A DNA stretch of 64,000 nucleotides from Phaeosaccion multiseriatum (Eukaryota; Ochrophyta, other classes). The notes under the pieces were generated by a model that worked only from the letters and a program-made list of their open reading frames with translations, did not search any database and was not told where the DNA came from. Below, in pieces: positions 1-8,795 of the stretch (the first letter of the stretch is position 1; each line of letters starts with the position of its first letter). The stretch is from assembly GCA_965112735.1 (NCBI GenBank), contig OZ218959.1:2914001-2978000 (forward strand), in the 5' to 3' direction. The translations under genes were made by a program, and so were the position numbers.

Positions 1-7
1 GATTTGT

Positions 8-41
<34 letters not shown>

Positions 42-616
42 GGTGTGCGTGGGAGGTCGGGCGGGGGGTGGGTTGGATGATGCAAACATAGGCAGCGAGC
101 GACGGTGCTTGTTCCCACATCTCTCCCCTCCCTCCTCGCCTCTCCTCCTTACCTTTCCAAGTCTTGAACTGGTTGCGCATGGCCTCGAACTGCGGCACCA
201 TTGGCTGCAGGAGCGGGCAGTGAATGAAGAGCCGCAGCCCAAAGTCTTTCTCCGTGAGGTGTGGCAACCCGTGGAAGTGGTCCGCTAGGAAGTCCTCGTA
301 AAACCAGTGCGCCTGCTCGATCTGCATGGGGAAAGAGCAGCAGCGGCAACCAGTTTGCAAGGTCACAACACGGTGGAGCGGGCCTTCCAGAGGGGCGGAG
401 CGGAAATGGGAAGATGTATCGTGCATGGCGGGACTACAAAGAAAAGAGCGAGAGAGACTGTCCCCGTCACCTCGGCGGAACCAACATCTCTACCTGAAAG
501 AAGAGCCTGTGCGCTGTCTCCCTCTCCTCCGCTGGTAGATTCAGGATGAACCTCGCCTGCACATCGTCAAGGGCGTCTGGCAGCGTCATTGAGCGCCCCA
601 TCTTCGGGGCGGCCAT
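1..616 (-). CDS. DCP2: mRNA-decapping enzyme 2 (DCP2), N-terminal part, truncated by window edge
   Basis: DCP2 hydrolyses the 5' cap of mRNA in the cytoplasm and commits it to 5'-3' decay. Two exons are visible: 494-616 (41 codons from the ATG at 614-616) and 153-321, spliced CAG/GTAGAG and CAG/ATC. Together they encode the N-terminal regulatory domain (Box A type): a segment reading DALDDVQARFILNLPAEE, then FFQIEQAHWFYEDFLADHF, then a helical stretch ending QFKTWK. This matches the order seen in DCP2 of animals, fungi and plants, where the Nudix catalytic domain follows directly. That domain must lie left of position 1. The sequence from 1 to 152 is intron and holds a (GT) repeat at 10-39. 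The gene is divergent from the F-box/TBC gene. The assignment rests on the characteristic N-terminal domain; the catalytic residues cannot be seen. Confidence 0.87.
10..39. repeat. (GT)n microsatellite in DCP2 intron
   Basis: About 15 GT units lie inside the DCP2 intron, a few dozen bases downstream of the donor at 152 on the minus strand. Confidence 0.95.
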
Positions 617-1069
617 GATAAATTGCAGTCAGTATTAGCTAGAGCTTCTTTTGCTATTGGTATTGTACACTTCTTCTCACTCCCTCTCTCGCTTTACAAT
701 GTGTTTGGTGTATTTGGTTGGAAAGCTGAAACGCAAACGGATGGCACCCAAAGGACCGTCTCGTGCAATCTATTGATCTTCATTCCGTCCCACCCCCACT
801 CCCTCAACACACATCCATACCAAACAAACACACACACAACACCCCCTCCCTTCTCACCTACACTGCTGACGCCTATCACGCGGCTGTGGCTGGCTAGATC
901 GGCGTTACCGTATTTTGAAAAGGAGCTTTGGGGGAGAAAGACTGCACTGCACGGCTTTGCAGGAGGAGGAGAGGGAGGGAGGGTGGGAGAGAGGGTGAGG
1001 GGGGGGGGGACGGAGGGAGGGGGGAAAGGAGAGGAATTCGCGCTGCGCCTGGCACTTTCTTTGACTGAG
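617..1069. promoter_or_regulatory. divergent spacer between DCP2 and F-box/TBC gene
   Basis: This 453 bp spacer separates two divergent start codons and should contain both promoters and 5' UTRs. I see no TATA-like box that I would commit to. The right part (960-1030) is a purine-rich GAGGGAGG tract just upstream of the TBC start. The frame leading into the TBC gene is open from 623, but the first in-frame ATG is at 1070. Confidence 0.4.
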
Positions 1070-4000
1070 ATGACTGAGACAAGCGGCATGAGCGCCGGGG
1101 GGGGGGAAGACAAGTTGGGGAGATGCGCGAGCAGCGATAGCAACAGCAGCACCGGCAGCATCAGCAGAAGCGTACGAAAGAGGAGCGGGGGTGGGGGTAC
1201 CAAAACCTCGACCCCATTTCCAGCAAACACGTTGGGCTCGGTGGATGTGTCGATGAGGAGGGTCAATTCCCCCGAAGAGGACTTGGCGGTAATAGTACCA
1301 GGAGGAGGCGGCGGAGCGGCTGCCAGAACTTCGAAAGAGTCAGCAGAGGAGGGTGGAAGAAGCGGATCGCAGGGTAGCCCAACGACAGACATGTTCCTTC
1401 CTCCTCCAGAGACGCCAGAAGAGGACGATGAGGGCGGCTCGCTGTCGTCCTCGTCCTATGGTTGCTCCTCTTCCTCGGCTTCACCATCCTCGAACTTCTC
1501 CCTTGGGAAGGTCGATCCAGCGCTGCACCCAGCAGCAGCGGCTTCCACTCCAACTAAACCACCCCCAGTTAAAACAAATACCCCCCAATCAGTTGCTGCG
1601 GCGGCCGTACTGAGCCCTCGGAGTAAGGGAATTGCAGCGGCGAAGGCAATCGAAGCAGAGGCGCTCCGAGAGAGGAACGCGAGGGAGGAGAGCATGGCCA
1701 GGGAGGCCAGGGAGGCCAGGGAGGCCCGGCATGCTGCAGGGGAGCGAAGGGCCAAGGGCGCAGGAGGCTCCACGTTGTCGTACCTAACTGGGATGAGCTT
1801 GGGCGAGCCGGAGATACGCAAGAGCTCGACCAAGCCGCCTGCCTGCTGGCCGAGGTGAGTGGGTGGCTGCTGCTGCTGTGTCTATGAGCCGCTTTGCTTG
1901 GGAAATCCTCTCACCCCTGCTGCTGCTGCTGCCGCTGTGTGTGCGTGCTGCGTGCGTACCTGCCTGTCTGCCCTCCTGTCTGCCCACCCTGCCTGTCTAC
2001 CCTCCCTTCCTGCCTGCCTGTCTGTCTGCCGCTTGGGGAATCTTATCAGGTACTACACTAGTGACTTTTTACGGCGGCGCATCTTCACGTGCTTAAGCAT
2101 TGGGGACTTGAGCAGAGCAGCGTCTGTGTCGAAGCGATGGCTCAACGCCGCCGAGGATGGCGATCTCATCCGCTGGTGTCTAGTGGGGGGAGGTGGGCTT
2201 CCTCCCCACCAGAGGGGGCTTGTCTGGCTCAGGCTCATCAACATGACCCACCCGGAGGAGGAGGAGGAGGAGGAGGATGGTTATTGGGGCAGCAGTGTGG
2301 ACAGCACCAGGGACCTATCGTCCGAGGCTAGGAGGAAGCTGAACCAGACGCAATCAAAGGATGGCAGTCTGAACTACGAGGTGTCCATGCGCCTATCTAA
2401 GCAGTCACTGGGCTTGCTCAGTGTCTTGCTTCTGCAGGGCCCTTCCCTCTCCATTCAACAAGAAAAGGACGCCCTCTGGCCTGACCTATGGAGCGGAGAG
2501 GCGCCCCTCACCCCTCTCTCCCCTCCTCGAAATATCAGCGGGCAGGGGCAGGCCGACAAGCCTTGGGATGTAGACCGCACCAACCCTGTGAGCCCCAGGA
2601 GTGTGAGCAGCGGCAGTATGCACAGCATGCACAGCACGGTGGGACAGGGTGGGGCGGGCGCGGGGGCGCAGGCGGGGGGGCGAGGGTTGGGTCAGCGAAT
2701 GGGCAAGCTAGGCAATGGCACGGGAGCAGCCGCACGGAGGTTCTTCGGAATGCTCTCGACCCCACAAACCATTGGCAGCTCTGGCAACTCCGCTGGTGGC
2801 GCACTGAGTCCTCGCTCTCCCGGCTCCCGCTCACCGACGGGTGCGAACTCAAACAGCGGCTTCGGTGGTGGTCTATCGCCGACACATGCGCTGTCAAGAG
2901 CCGGGTGGGCGGAGGGTCAGCAGCAGCAGGAGCAGCAGCAACAGAGAGAGCAGAGAGAGCTGAGAGAGCCCTTTGGTGGGCTGTATCGGCCCCCGAGCTG
3001 TCGGTTTGGGTTCCGGGACGATCATCAGAACCTTCCGCTAGAGATGCTCTATAGCAGAGTATGCAACGGCAACGGAGGAGGAGGTGCAGGAGAGGTGGGA
3101 GAAGAGCAGACTAGAGCCGGCGAGGAGCAGTCGCAGGCCATACACCAGCTGCAAAAGCAGCAGAAAACCAACCGGTGTAGTTGCCGCATCGAGAGGGTGC
3201 CTGGGCTGTACTCGGCCCTCCTGGCGAGCATTGACGTGCAAGACCATGCCGACATGACGGGTGCAAAGAGCTCGCGCCGCACCAGTATGAAGGACATTCA
3301 GAAGGACATTCCCCGCACCATGGGTAGGTAGGGGGAGAGGGAGGGAGGAAGGGATGACCTGCCTACAATGCCCATACGTCGTGCACCTTCACCCGTATGC
3401 CTGCCCTCGTACCCACATACGCCTCTCCCTGCCTCTCAGTGCCCATACTCATGTACCTTTTACCTACCTCATACGTACGTCTTACGTACAGGCATGGTGA
3501 ACACCGGCCCTCTCCGTAACGTGCTGGTGGGGCTCTCCGTGGACATGCCGGAGGTAGGCTATGTGCAGGGCATGAACTTCGTGGTGCGTCTGTTGCTCGT
3601 CACCTTCGGAGAGGAGCGAGAGGAGGTGAGTCGGTAGCTGTTGCCGTTGTTGTAGCACCTACTCTATTGCTGCTGCTGCTGCACGTGCCTCTCACCAAAC
3701 CCTCTTGAGAATGTATTTGACGAGCCCCGTTGTGTCGTGCCCTCGTGATCATGAATTCACCTCGCCCCCCTGCCCCCCTCCCCGCCCCCTCCTCCTCCTT
3801 CTTGCCACTCCTCTCCTCCTCCTCCTCCTCCTCCTCCTCCTCCTCCTCCTCCTCCTCCTCCTCCTCCTCCTCCTCCTCCTCCTCCTCCTCCTTCTCCTCT
3901 CCTCCTCCTCCTCCTCCTTCTTCTTCTTCTTCTTCTTCTTCTTCTTCTTCTTCTTCTTCTTCTTCTTCTTCTTCTTCTTCTTCTTCTTCTTCTTCTTCTT

Positions 4001-4505
4001 CTTCTTCTTCTTCTTCTTCTTCTTCTTCCTTCTCCTCCTCCTCCTCCTCCTCCTCCTCCTCCTCCCCCTCCTCTTCCTCCTCCTCCTCCTCCCCCTCCTC
4101 TTCCTCCTCCTCCTCCTCCTCCTCCTCCTCTTCCTCCTCCTCCTCAACGCCCCCTCCAATGATCCCTTGTCACTCACAAGGACGTCTTCTGGGCGATGAA
4201 GGGCATGATGCACAGCTTTGCGCTGCGCCGCATGTACTGTCCCGGCATGCCCATGCTGCAGCTCCGCTTCTATCAGCTCGACAGGCTGCTGCTGTGGCAC
4301 CTGACTGACTTACATGAGCACCTGGAGGCTAATGATATTCGTCCCACCATCTACGCCACTTCTTGGTGAGGGGTGCCCTTTGGCGGTATACGTTCCGCTT
4401 CTCCTCCTCTTCAACTCTACCCTTCTCTTCCTCTTTGCTTGTTTGGTTCGCTCCTTCATTTCTCTCTCATTAATTCGCCTTACTGCTCAACGTCCCGCCC
4501 GCCCG

Positions 4506-4537
<32 letters not shown>

Positions 4538-4935
4538 CCCATATGACTGACTCCCCGCCCATACGACTTGACTGCCTGCCTGCCCCGCGTGTTTCCAGGT
4601 TCGTGACGCTTCTGTCGGACGGGTCTCTCCTCCCCGAGAGTGAGGTTATTGTGCTGTGGGACTTGCTCTTCCTACACAGCGGGCAGCCCTCCCAACAGTG
4701 GGGCATTCTCTTTTGCATCATTCTAGAGGTGCTACGTCGGGCCCAGCCCCTTCTCCTGCCGCTCAACGGGTTCGATCTCATTGCGAATCAGCTCCACCGG
4801 CTCAAGCAGACGACCATATGCAAGGATGGGGTGTGTGGGCTCCTGCATAGGGGCAAGGATAAGTTTGAGACGAGCACGTCGCTGGTGTTCCAGCTGCATG
4901 TGTTGTATGACGAGTGGTTGTCCGGCAAGAACTAA
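1070..4935 (+). CDS. F-box and TBC (Rab-GAP) domain protein
   Basis: Five exons: 1070-1854, 2050-3323, 3492-3625, 4181-4365 and 4599-4935, giving 904 aa with matching phases. TBC domains stimulate GTP hydrolysis by Rab GTPases. Both catalytic fingerprints are present: the arginine finger IQKDIPR (about residue 680, end of exon 2) and the glutamine finger GYVQGMN (exon 3, about residue 710). The later TBC helices follow in exons 4 and 5 (WFVTLLSD, VIVLWDLLFLHSG). Just upstream, from residue 262, lies an F-box-like segment (RIFTCLSIGDLSRAASVSKRW), followed by the TBC opening motif GLPPHQRGLVWLRLIN. Roughly 360 residues of Ser/Gly/Gln-rich sequence separate that opening from the arginine finger, so the TBC fold carries a very large insertion. 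The first 260 residues are low complexity, and 1070 is simply the first in-frame ATG. Intron 3 holds a 360-bp pyrimidine repeat. Confidence 0.82.
3787..4145 (+). repeat. (TCC)n/(TTC)n pyrimidine tract in TBC intron 3
   Basis: About 360 bp of compound TCC and TTC triplets fill most of intron 3 and end about 35 bases before the acceptor at 4180. The pyrimidine strand is the coding strand of the gene. Confidence 0.97.
4503..4540 (+). repeat. (CCTG)n microsatellite in TBC intron 4
   Basis: CCTG tetranucleotide units (a CCTGCCTGCCTG run) in the intron before the last TBC exon. Confidence 0.9.
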
Positions 4936-5267
4936 CAGATGGTAGCAGACAAATGGCGGCAGATGGAGTGGAGTGAAGTGTGGCTGGTGCGCTCTGACAA
5001 GAGCTTGGAGCAGCAGTGTAAGGAGTGGCCGGCTGGGGATGGACAGGAGAGGAGGCCTCTCTTGTGTGCATGTGGTTGTTTTCACTTGCTGAAAACCCCA
5101 ATACACGCACACACAACCGCTCCACCAGCACTAGCGGCATCAGGGGATGGAAATTTGCGCGATTGGATGTTGTGAGACCAATGCCGCTCGGATTCTCTTG
5201 CCATCGATCCAAAAGATGGAATCGAGTTTCCCTTGCTTGCGAGTGGACTCCGTGGAGGAGTTTCCGA
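4936..5267. other. spacer downstream of the TBC gene
   Basis: This 332 bp stretch holds the 3' UTR of the TBC gene and probably the promoter and 5' UTR of the small gene at 5268. The frame into that gene is open from 5025, so its start could lie further upstream. No other feature seen. Confidence 0.4.
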
Positions 5268-6095
5268 ATGGAGTTCGTGTCGCAACAGCAAACTGCGCAA
5301 GTGCCCAGTTCCCTAGTGCCCGCCGCCGGTGCTGCTGTATCGCCAACTGCTGCTGCGCCGCTGGTGCCGCTCTTGCCTCTACGAGAGCTTCATTCTCGAG
5401 AGGAGCAGTGTGAGTTTAAAAAAAAAAAACGTTATTTACACACTTCCCTTCCCACGCTACACCTATCCTACTACAAACCGGTGTCCTACCCGCTCTCATG
5501 CCATGCTTGAGCTTGGGCTCCACGGGCTCTCCCGGGGTAATTCTCTAACCTCCCAAGCTGAAACTGAAATAGCCCATCCCCACGTAAGCCATGCATGTCC
5601 CTCCTTCCATTAGTCCAGCCACACCACGCAAACGGTGCGAGGGAAACATTTCATCTCTTCGCCTCCCCCACCTCCCACAAAGCACTGTCCTTTCTACTCT
5701 CCTCTCCGCCCACAAGGCCAGACAAGCCGCGCTCGTAGCCCCACACGGAGCCTCACTGATATCCTACAGCCCCCACTCACATCTCCACCGCAAAGCAACC
5801 CACCGAGGTCGTATCACCAACTGCTGCTGCTGCTGTTGCTGCTGTTGCCGCTGTTGCCGCTGCCAGGTACTCTGGGTACCGTGCGCAAGATGGCATGCTT
5901 TTCGCCACGGTTGCCACAGGTCCGTCCACTCCCAAGCGCATCCTCCCCAATCCCCGCAAGTTGCGCGAGGTCTGACCAGTCCACTTGCGTCGCGGTGCTA
6001 CTGCATCACCAACTGCTGCTGCTGCTGCTGCTGATGCTGTTGCTGCTCAGTGGATCGCCCCAGGGAATGTGAAAGAGTCGAAGACAGGATTGTAA
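5268..6095 (+). CDS. small uncharacterised protein, three-exon model
   Basis: I do not recognise this gene. The model has exons 5268-5409, 5770-5969 and 6051-6095, giving 128 aa with agreeing phases. Donors are GTGAGT and GTCTGA; acceptors are CTACAG and GCTCAG. The middle exon has the most coding-like sequence: after an Ala/Val-rich run it reads RYSGYRAQDGMLFATVA, then STPKRILPNPRKLRE. The last exon ends GNVKESKTGL. The motif V-S-P-T-A-A occurs in exons 1 and 2. The same DNA motif sits in intron 2 as the last sequence before the acceptor. If intron 2 is retained, a TGA stops translation two codons later. The start is uncertain because the frame is open upstream. No homology is claimed, and the model could be wrong in its 5' end. 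Confidence 0.42.
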
Positions 6096-6531
6096 GAAAT
6101 AGCCCCCAAGAGGTGGAGAACGAGATCGAGATGGAGATGGAGATAGAGAGAAGAGAGAGAGATGGGGGGGGAGGAGGGTGTCAGCCAGGCTCGGCAGAAA
6201 AGGCCCTTCTTGCGATCTGGTCTTCCATCCTCTGCCTTGCTGCCTGAGCGTTCCTCCCATCGGCCGCTGGTAATACCACCGCTTCCCTAATCGCTATCCC
6301 TGCGAGGAGCGAGGGTGGGCGGGGACACATGCACGGGGAGGTCGGGAGGGAGAAGTGGGAGTGCGTGAGGAGGAGAGCAAGGTACGGGGCAAACAAACAG
6401 CGACGTGCAATCAAAACCAGTGCGTGCGTGGACGCAAGAAGGCAAAGACACAGCCCCCGAGGGAGCGAGGGTGGGAGTACGGGTGCCCCCTCGCTGCCTG
6501 CTTGCTGCCTGCTTGCTGCCTGCCACTCCAC
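6096..6531. other. convergent 3' spacer, small gene / centrin
   Basis: This region between two convergent genes should hold both 3' UTRs. It contains a purine-rich GAGATG/GAGAGA stretch at about 6116-6180 and a run of TGCCTGCT units near 6497-6525. No coding signal seen. Confidence 0.5.
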
Positions 6532-7915
6532 TTACGAGTCGAGATCGTCCAGGGGGTCCTCGCGTTTCCGCATGACTCGGTAGAACTCCTCCGCTGACAC
6601 GAGTCCGTCCTGATCCCTGTCCGCCTCGTCGATCATCTCCTAGAGTACAGCAGGTTGGGGAGATTAGGGGGTGGGAGAGTGAAGGAGACAGGGGCGGGGT
6701 ACAGCAGGGGCGGGGTACAACAAACAGGGGCGCATTCATTCACTCATTGAGAGAGTGGTCGATGAGGGAACGGAAGGGAGGGTGGAGGGGACGAGGAGTG
6801 AATCACAATGGGGCTGAGGACGGGGCGTGGAGGGGGGATGGTTCAAGCACAAGCGACGCTCAGAGTGTAGAGAGTGTCGAGTCGAAATAGAAGGCCAAAC
6901 AAAGCTGTACCTGCAGCTCCTCGTCAGTGAGGTTCTCTCCAAGCTCCGTGGCCACCCTCTTGAGGTTCCTGAAGGTGATGCCTCCCGTGTTGTCCTCGTC
7001 AAACAGGGCAAAAATCTTCATAATCTCCTCCTACGGGGCGGGAGGGGGGTGGCAGAGAGGAGAGGAGGGTAGAGTCAAAAGAAAGATGAGCAAAGATGCG
7101 AGAACACTTCGTTGATAGTTCCCCTCTACAGCGGCAATGCACCCCGTGACCCCATCCCAGTCCTGAGGCCGGCTTGCAGCAGAGCAACACATATCGCAGC
7201 CGCTTAGCGATGGCATGGCGGTATGTTTGTCTCACCTTGGGATCCCTGGCCAGGATCTTGGGGGTCACCATCTCGACAAAATCATTGAAGGTGACCGTGG
7301 GGGCCGTCTCCTTGTCGATGTCTTGCAGCATCTGCCGGATCTCGGCCTTCTTCACTTGAAAGCCCAGGGCCCTGAAGCCTGCCTTCAGCTCGCGGATGTC
7401 GATGGTGCCCTTGCCTTCCGTGTCGAAGAGGTTAAACGCTTCCTTCACCTGTGAGCAAGGCGAGGAAAGCGAGGGAGGGGCCGGGAGGAGAGATGAGCAT
7501 CCAAGGAGAGGACATTGCAAGGGAGGGAAACAGAAATACAACCAAATCAAGGCACAGGAAGCGAAGATGAAGCCTCAATCCACACGCTCGCAGAGCTTTG
7601 GTTTACTGGAAGGGGGGAGGAATTCAAACCGCTCGAAGTCCATGAGTAGATAAAAGAGCAGCTTAGCAGGGCACACCGCACTGGTTTCCTAACAGCACAG
7701 GAGCTCTCCAGCAGCAGCGGTAGCAGAAGTGTGGGAAGCTGCGCTCCACGGAGCCTGTTCTCTTTCAAATCCGCTCCAGCAACTTGGCTACCGACCTCTT
7801 CCATGGCCTCTTCATCCAGTCCCTTATGCGCCCTTCCTCCTGCCCCGCCTGCACGCCTTTGGCGAGTGGGCGAGAAGCCCCCTGCAGCTGCTCTGTATCT
7901 ACTCATGTTTGACAT
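6532..7915 (-). CDS. centrin (EF-hand calcium-binding protein)
   Basis: Centrins are calcium-binding proteins of centrioles, basal bodies and spindle poles. Four exons, in transcript order 7796-7915, 7236-7448, 6911-7030 and 6532-6639, give 186 aa, with every junction in phase 0. After a basic Gly/Arg-rich N-terminus of about 30 residues come four EF-hand units. Loop 1 starts at D49 ([12 protein letters not shown], with K at position 5). Loop 2, at D85, is degenerate. Loop 3 starts at D122 ([12 protein letters not shown]). Loop 4, at D158, is canonical ([12 protein letters not shown]). The stretch [18 protein letters not shown] and the C-terminal FYRVMRKRE tail are typical of centrin rather than calmodulin. 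The start at 7915 was preferred; an ATG at 7906 is also possible. The first donor is GTCGGT, fixed by the phase-0 join to VKEAFNLFD. Confidence 0.9.
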
Positions 7916-8035
7916 CGTCGCTCGCTCTCTGTCTCTCTCGACTCCCGCTATTGGATATCGCGACAAGTATTGACGTTAAAGAAGGGGGGGATTTCATAAA
8001 AACGAAAAACGTTTTTTTTGCATTGTTTTCTTTTT

Positions 8036-8420
8036 CTGTGATTTCGCGGTTGAGTGGCACTTTTTACGCCCAATTACGCCCCATTAATTTTTTTTTACGC
8101 CAAATGACGACTTTTTTTACGACGTTTGACGACGTTTGACGACGCTTTAGCCCCATATTTGACGCCCTTTGACGCCCTTTGACGCACTTTGACGCCCTTT
8201 TATTAATTCGCCTTAATTTCGTCTAAAAAAAATCACGGAAAAAAAAATCACGGAAAAGGGCGTAAAAGGGCGGAAAAGGGCGTCAAAAGGCGTCAAAGGG
8301 CGTCAAATAGGGGGCTTAAAGCGTCGTCAAACGTCGTCAAACGTCGTAAAAAAAGTCGTCATTTGGCGTAAAAAAAAATTAATGGGGCGTCAAAAGTGCC
8401 ACTCAACCGCGAAATCACAG
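8036..8420. repeat. large imperfect inverted repeat (foldback element)
   Basis: The outer ends are reverse complements over at least 25 bases (CTGTGATTTCGCGGTTGAGT at 8036; its complement ends at 8420). Matching continues inward through CGCCAAATGACGACTTTTTT, the GACGACGTTTGACGACG units and the TTTGACGCCC units. Arms are about 170 bp with a few small indels. The spacer at about 8205-8275 holds two copies of AAAATCACGG. Each arm contains its own 8-10 bp tandem units. Structure suggests a non-autonomous foldback or MITE-like element; no target-site duplication was identified. Confidence 0.85.
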
Positions 8421-8466
8421 TAATTAAAATTAATTTTACACAATTTCACAAGTTTCTTTTTTTTTT

Positions 8467-8560
8467 CGCGGTTGAGTGATTGGCGCTTTTGACGCCCAGC
8501 GTGATTTTTTTTTGGCGCCAAATGACGATTCCTTTGACGACGGTTGACGACGTTTGAACA
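8467..8560 (+). repeat. partial third copy of the inverted-repeat arm
   Basis: The outer-arm signature TCGCGGTTGAGTG reappears, followed by TTTTGACGCC, CGCCAAATGACGA and GACGACGTTTGA in the same order as the left arm but shorter and diverged. Confidence 0.7.
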
Positions 8561-8795
8561 ATTAATGACGATTGTTACGCAAATCGAGTTAAAAACCTAT
8601 AAAAAATAAAAAATAAACATGAAACTGATAAATGATGTACTACTTCCCTTGGTAAAAAGTCAGGAAGTATGCGAAACCGTAACTGTGTGGGTGGGCGGAC
8701 AGCAGTGCTCAACGCTGGGAAAAAAATAAAAGAAAGAATAAAGTAGCGAGTGCGACGAGGCGCCGCGAAAGGCAGGCACGATCGAAAGAGTGCGG

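Larger units (their letters stand above)
7916..8795. other. AT-rich spacer between centrin and the Cys-rich gene
   Basis: This 880 bp spacer is much richer in A/T and homopolymer runs than its neighbours. It contains the inverted repeat at 8036-8420 and a third partial copy at about 8467-8560. Nothing coding is seen. The promoter of centrin should lie at its left end. Confidence 0.6.

Noticed and set aside
3705-4308. Long frames of poly-Ser, poly-Leu/Phe or poly-Lys/Arg on both strands
   Set aside because: They are six-frame translations of the (TCC)n/(TTC)n tract inside TBC intron 3.
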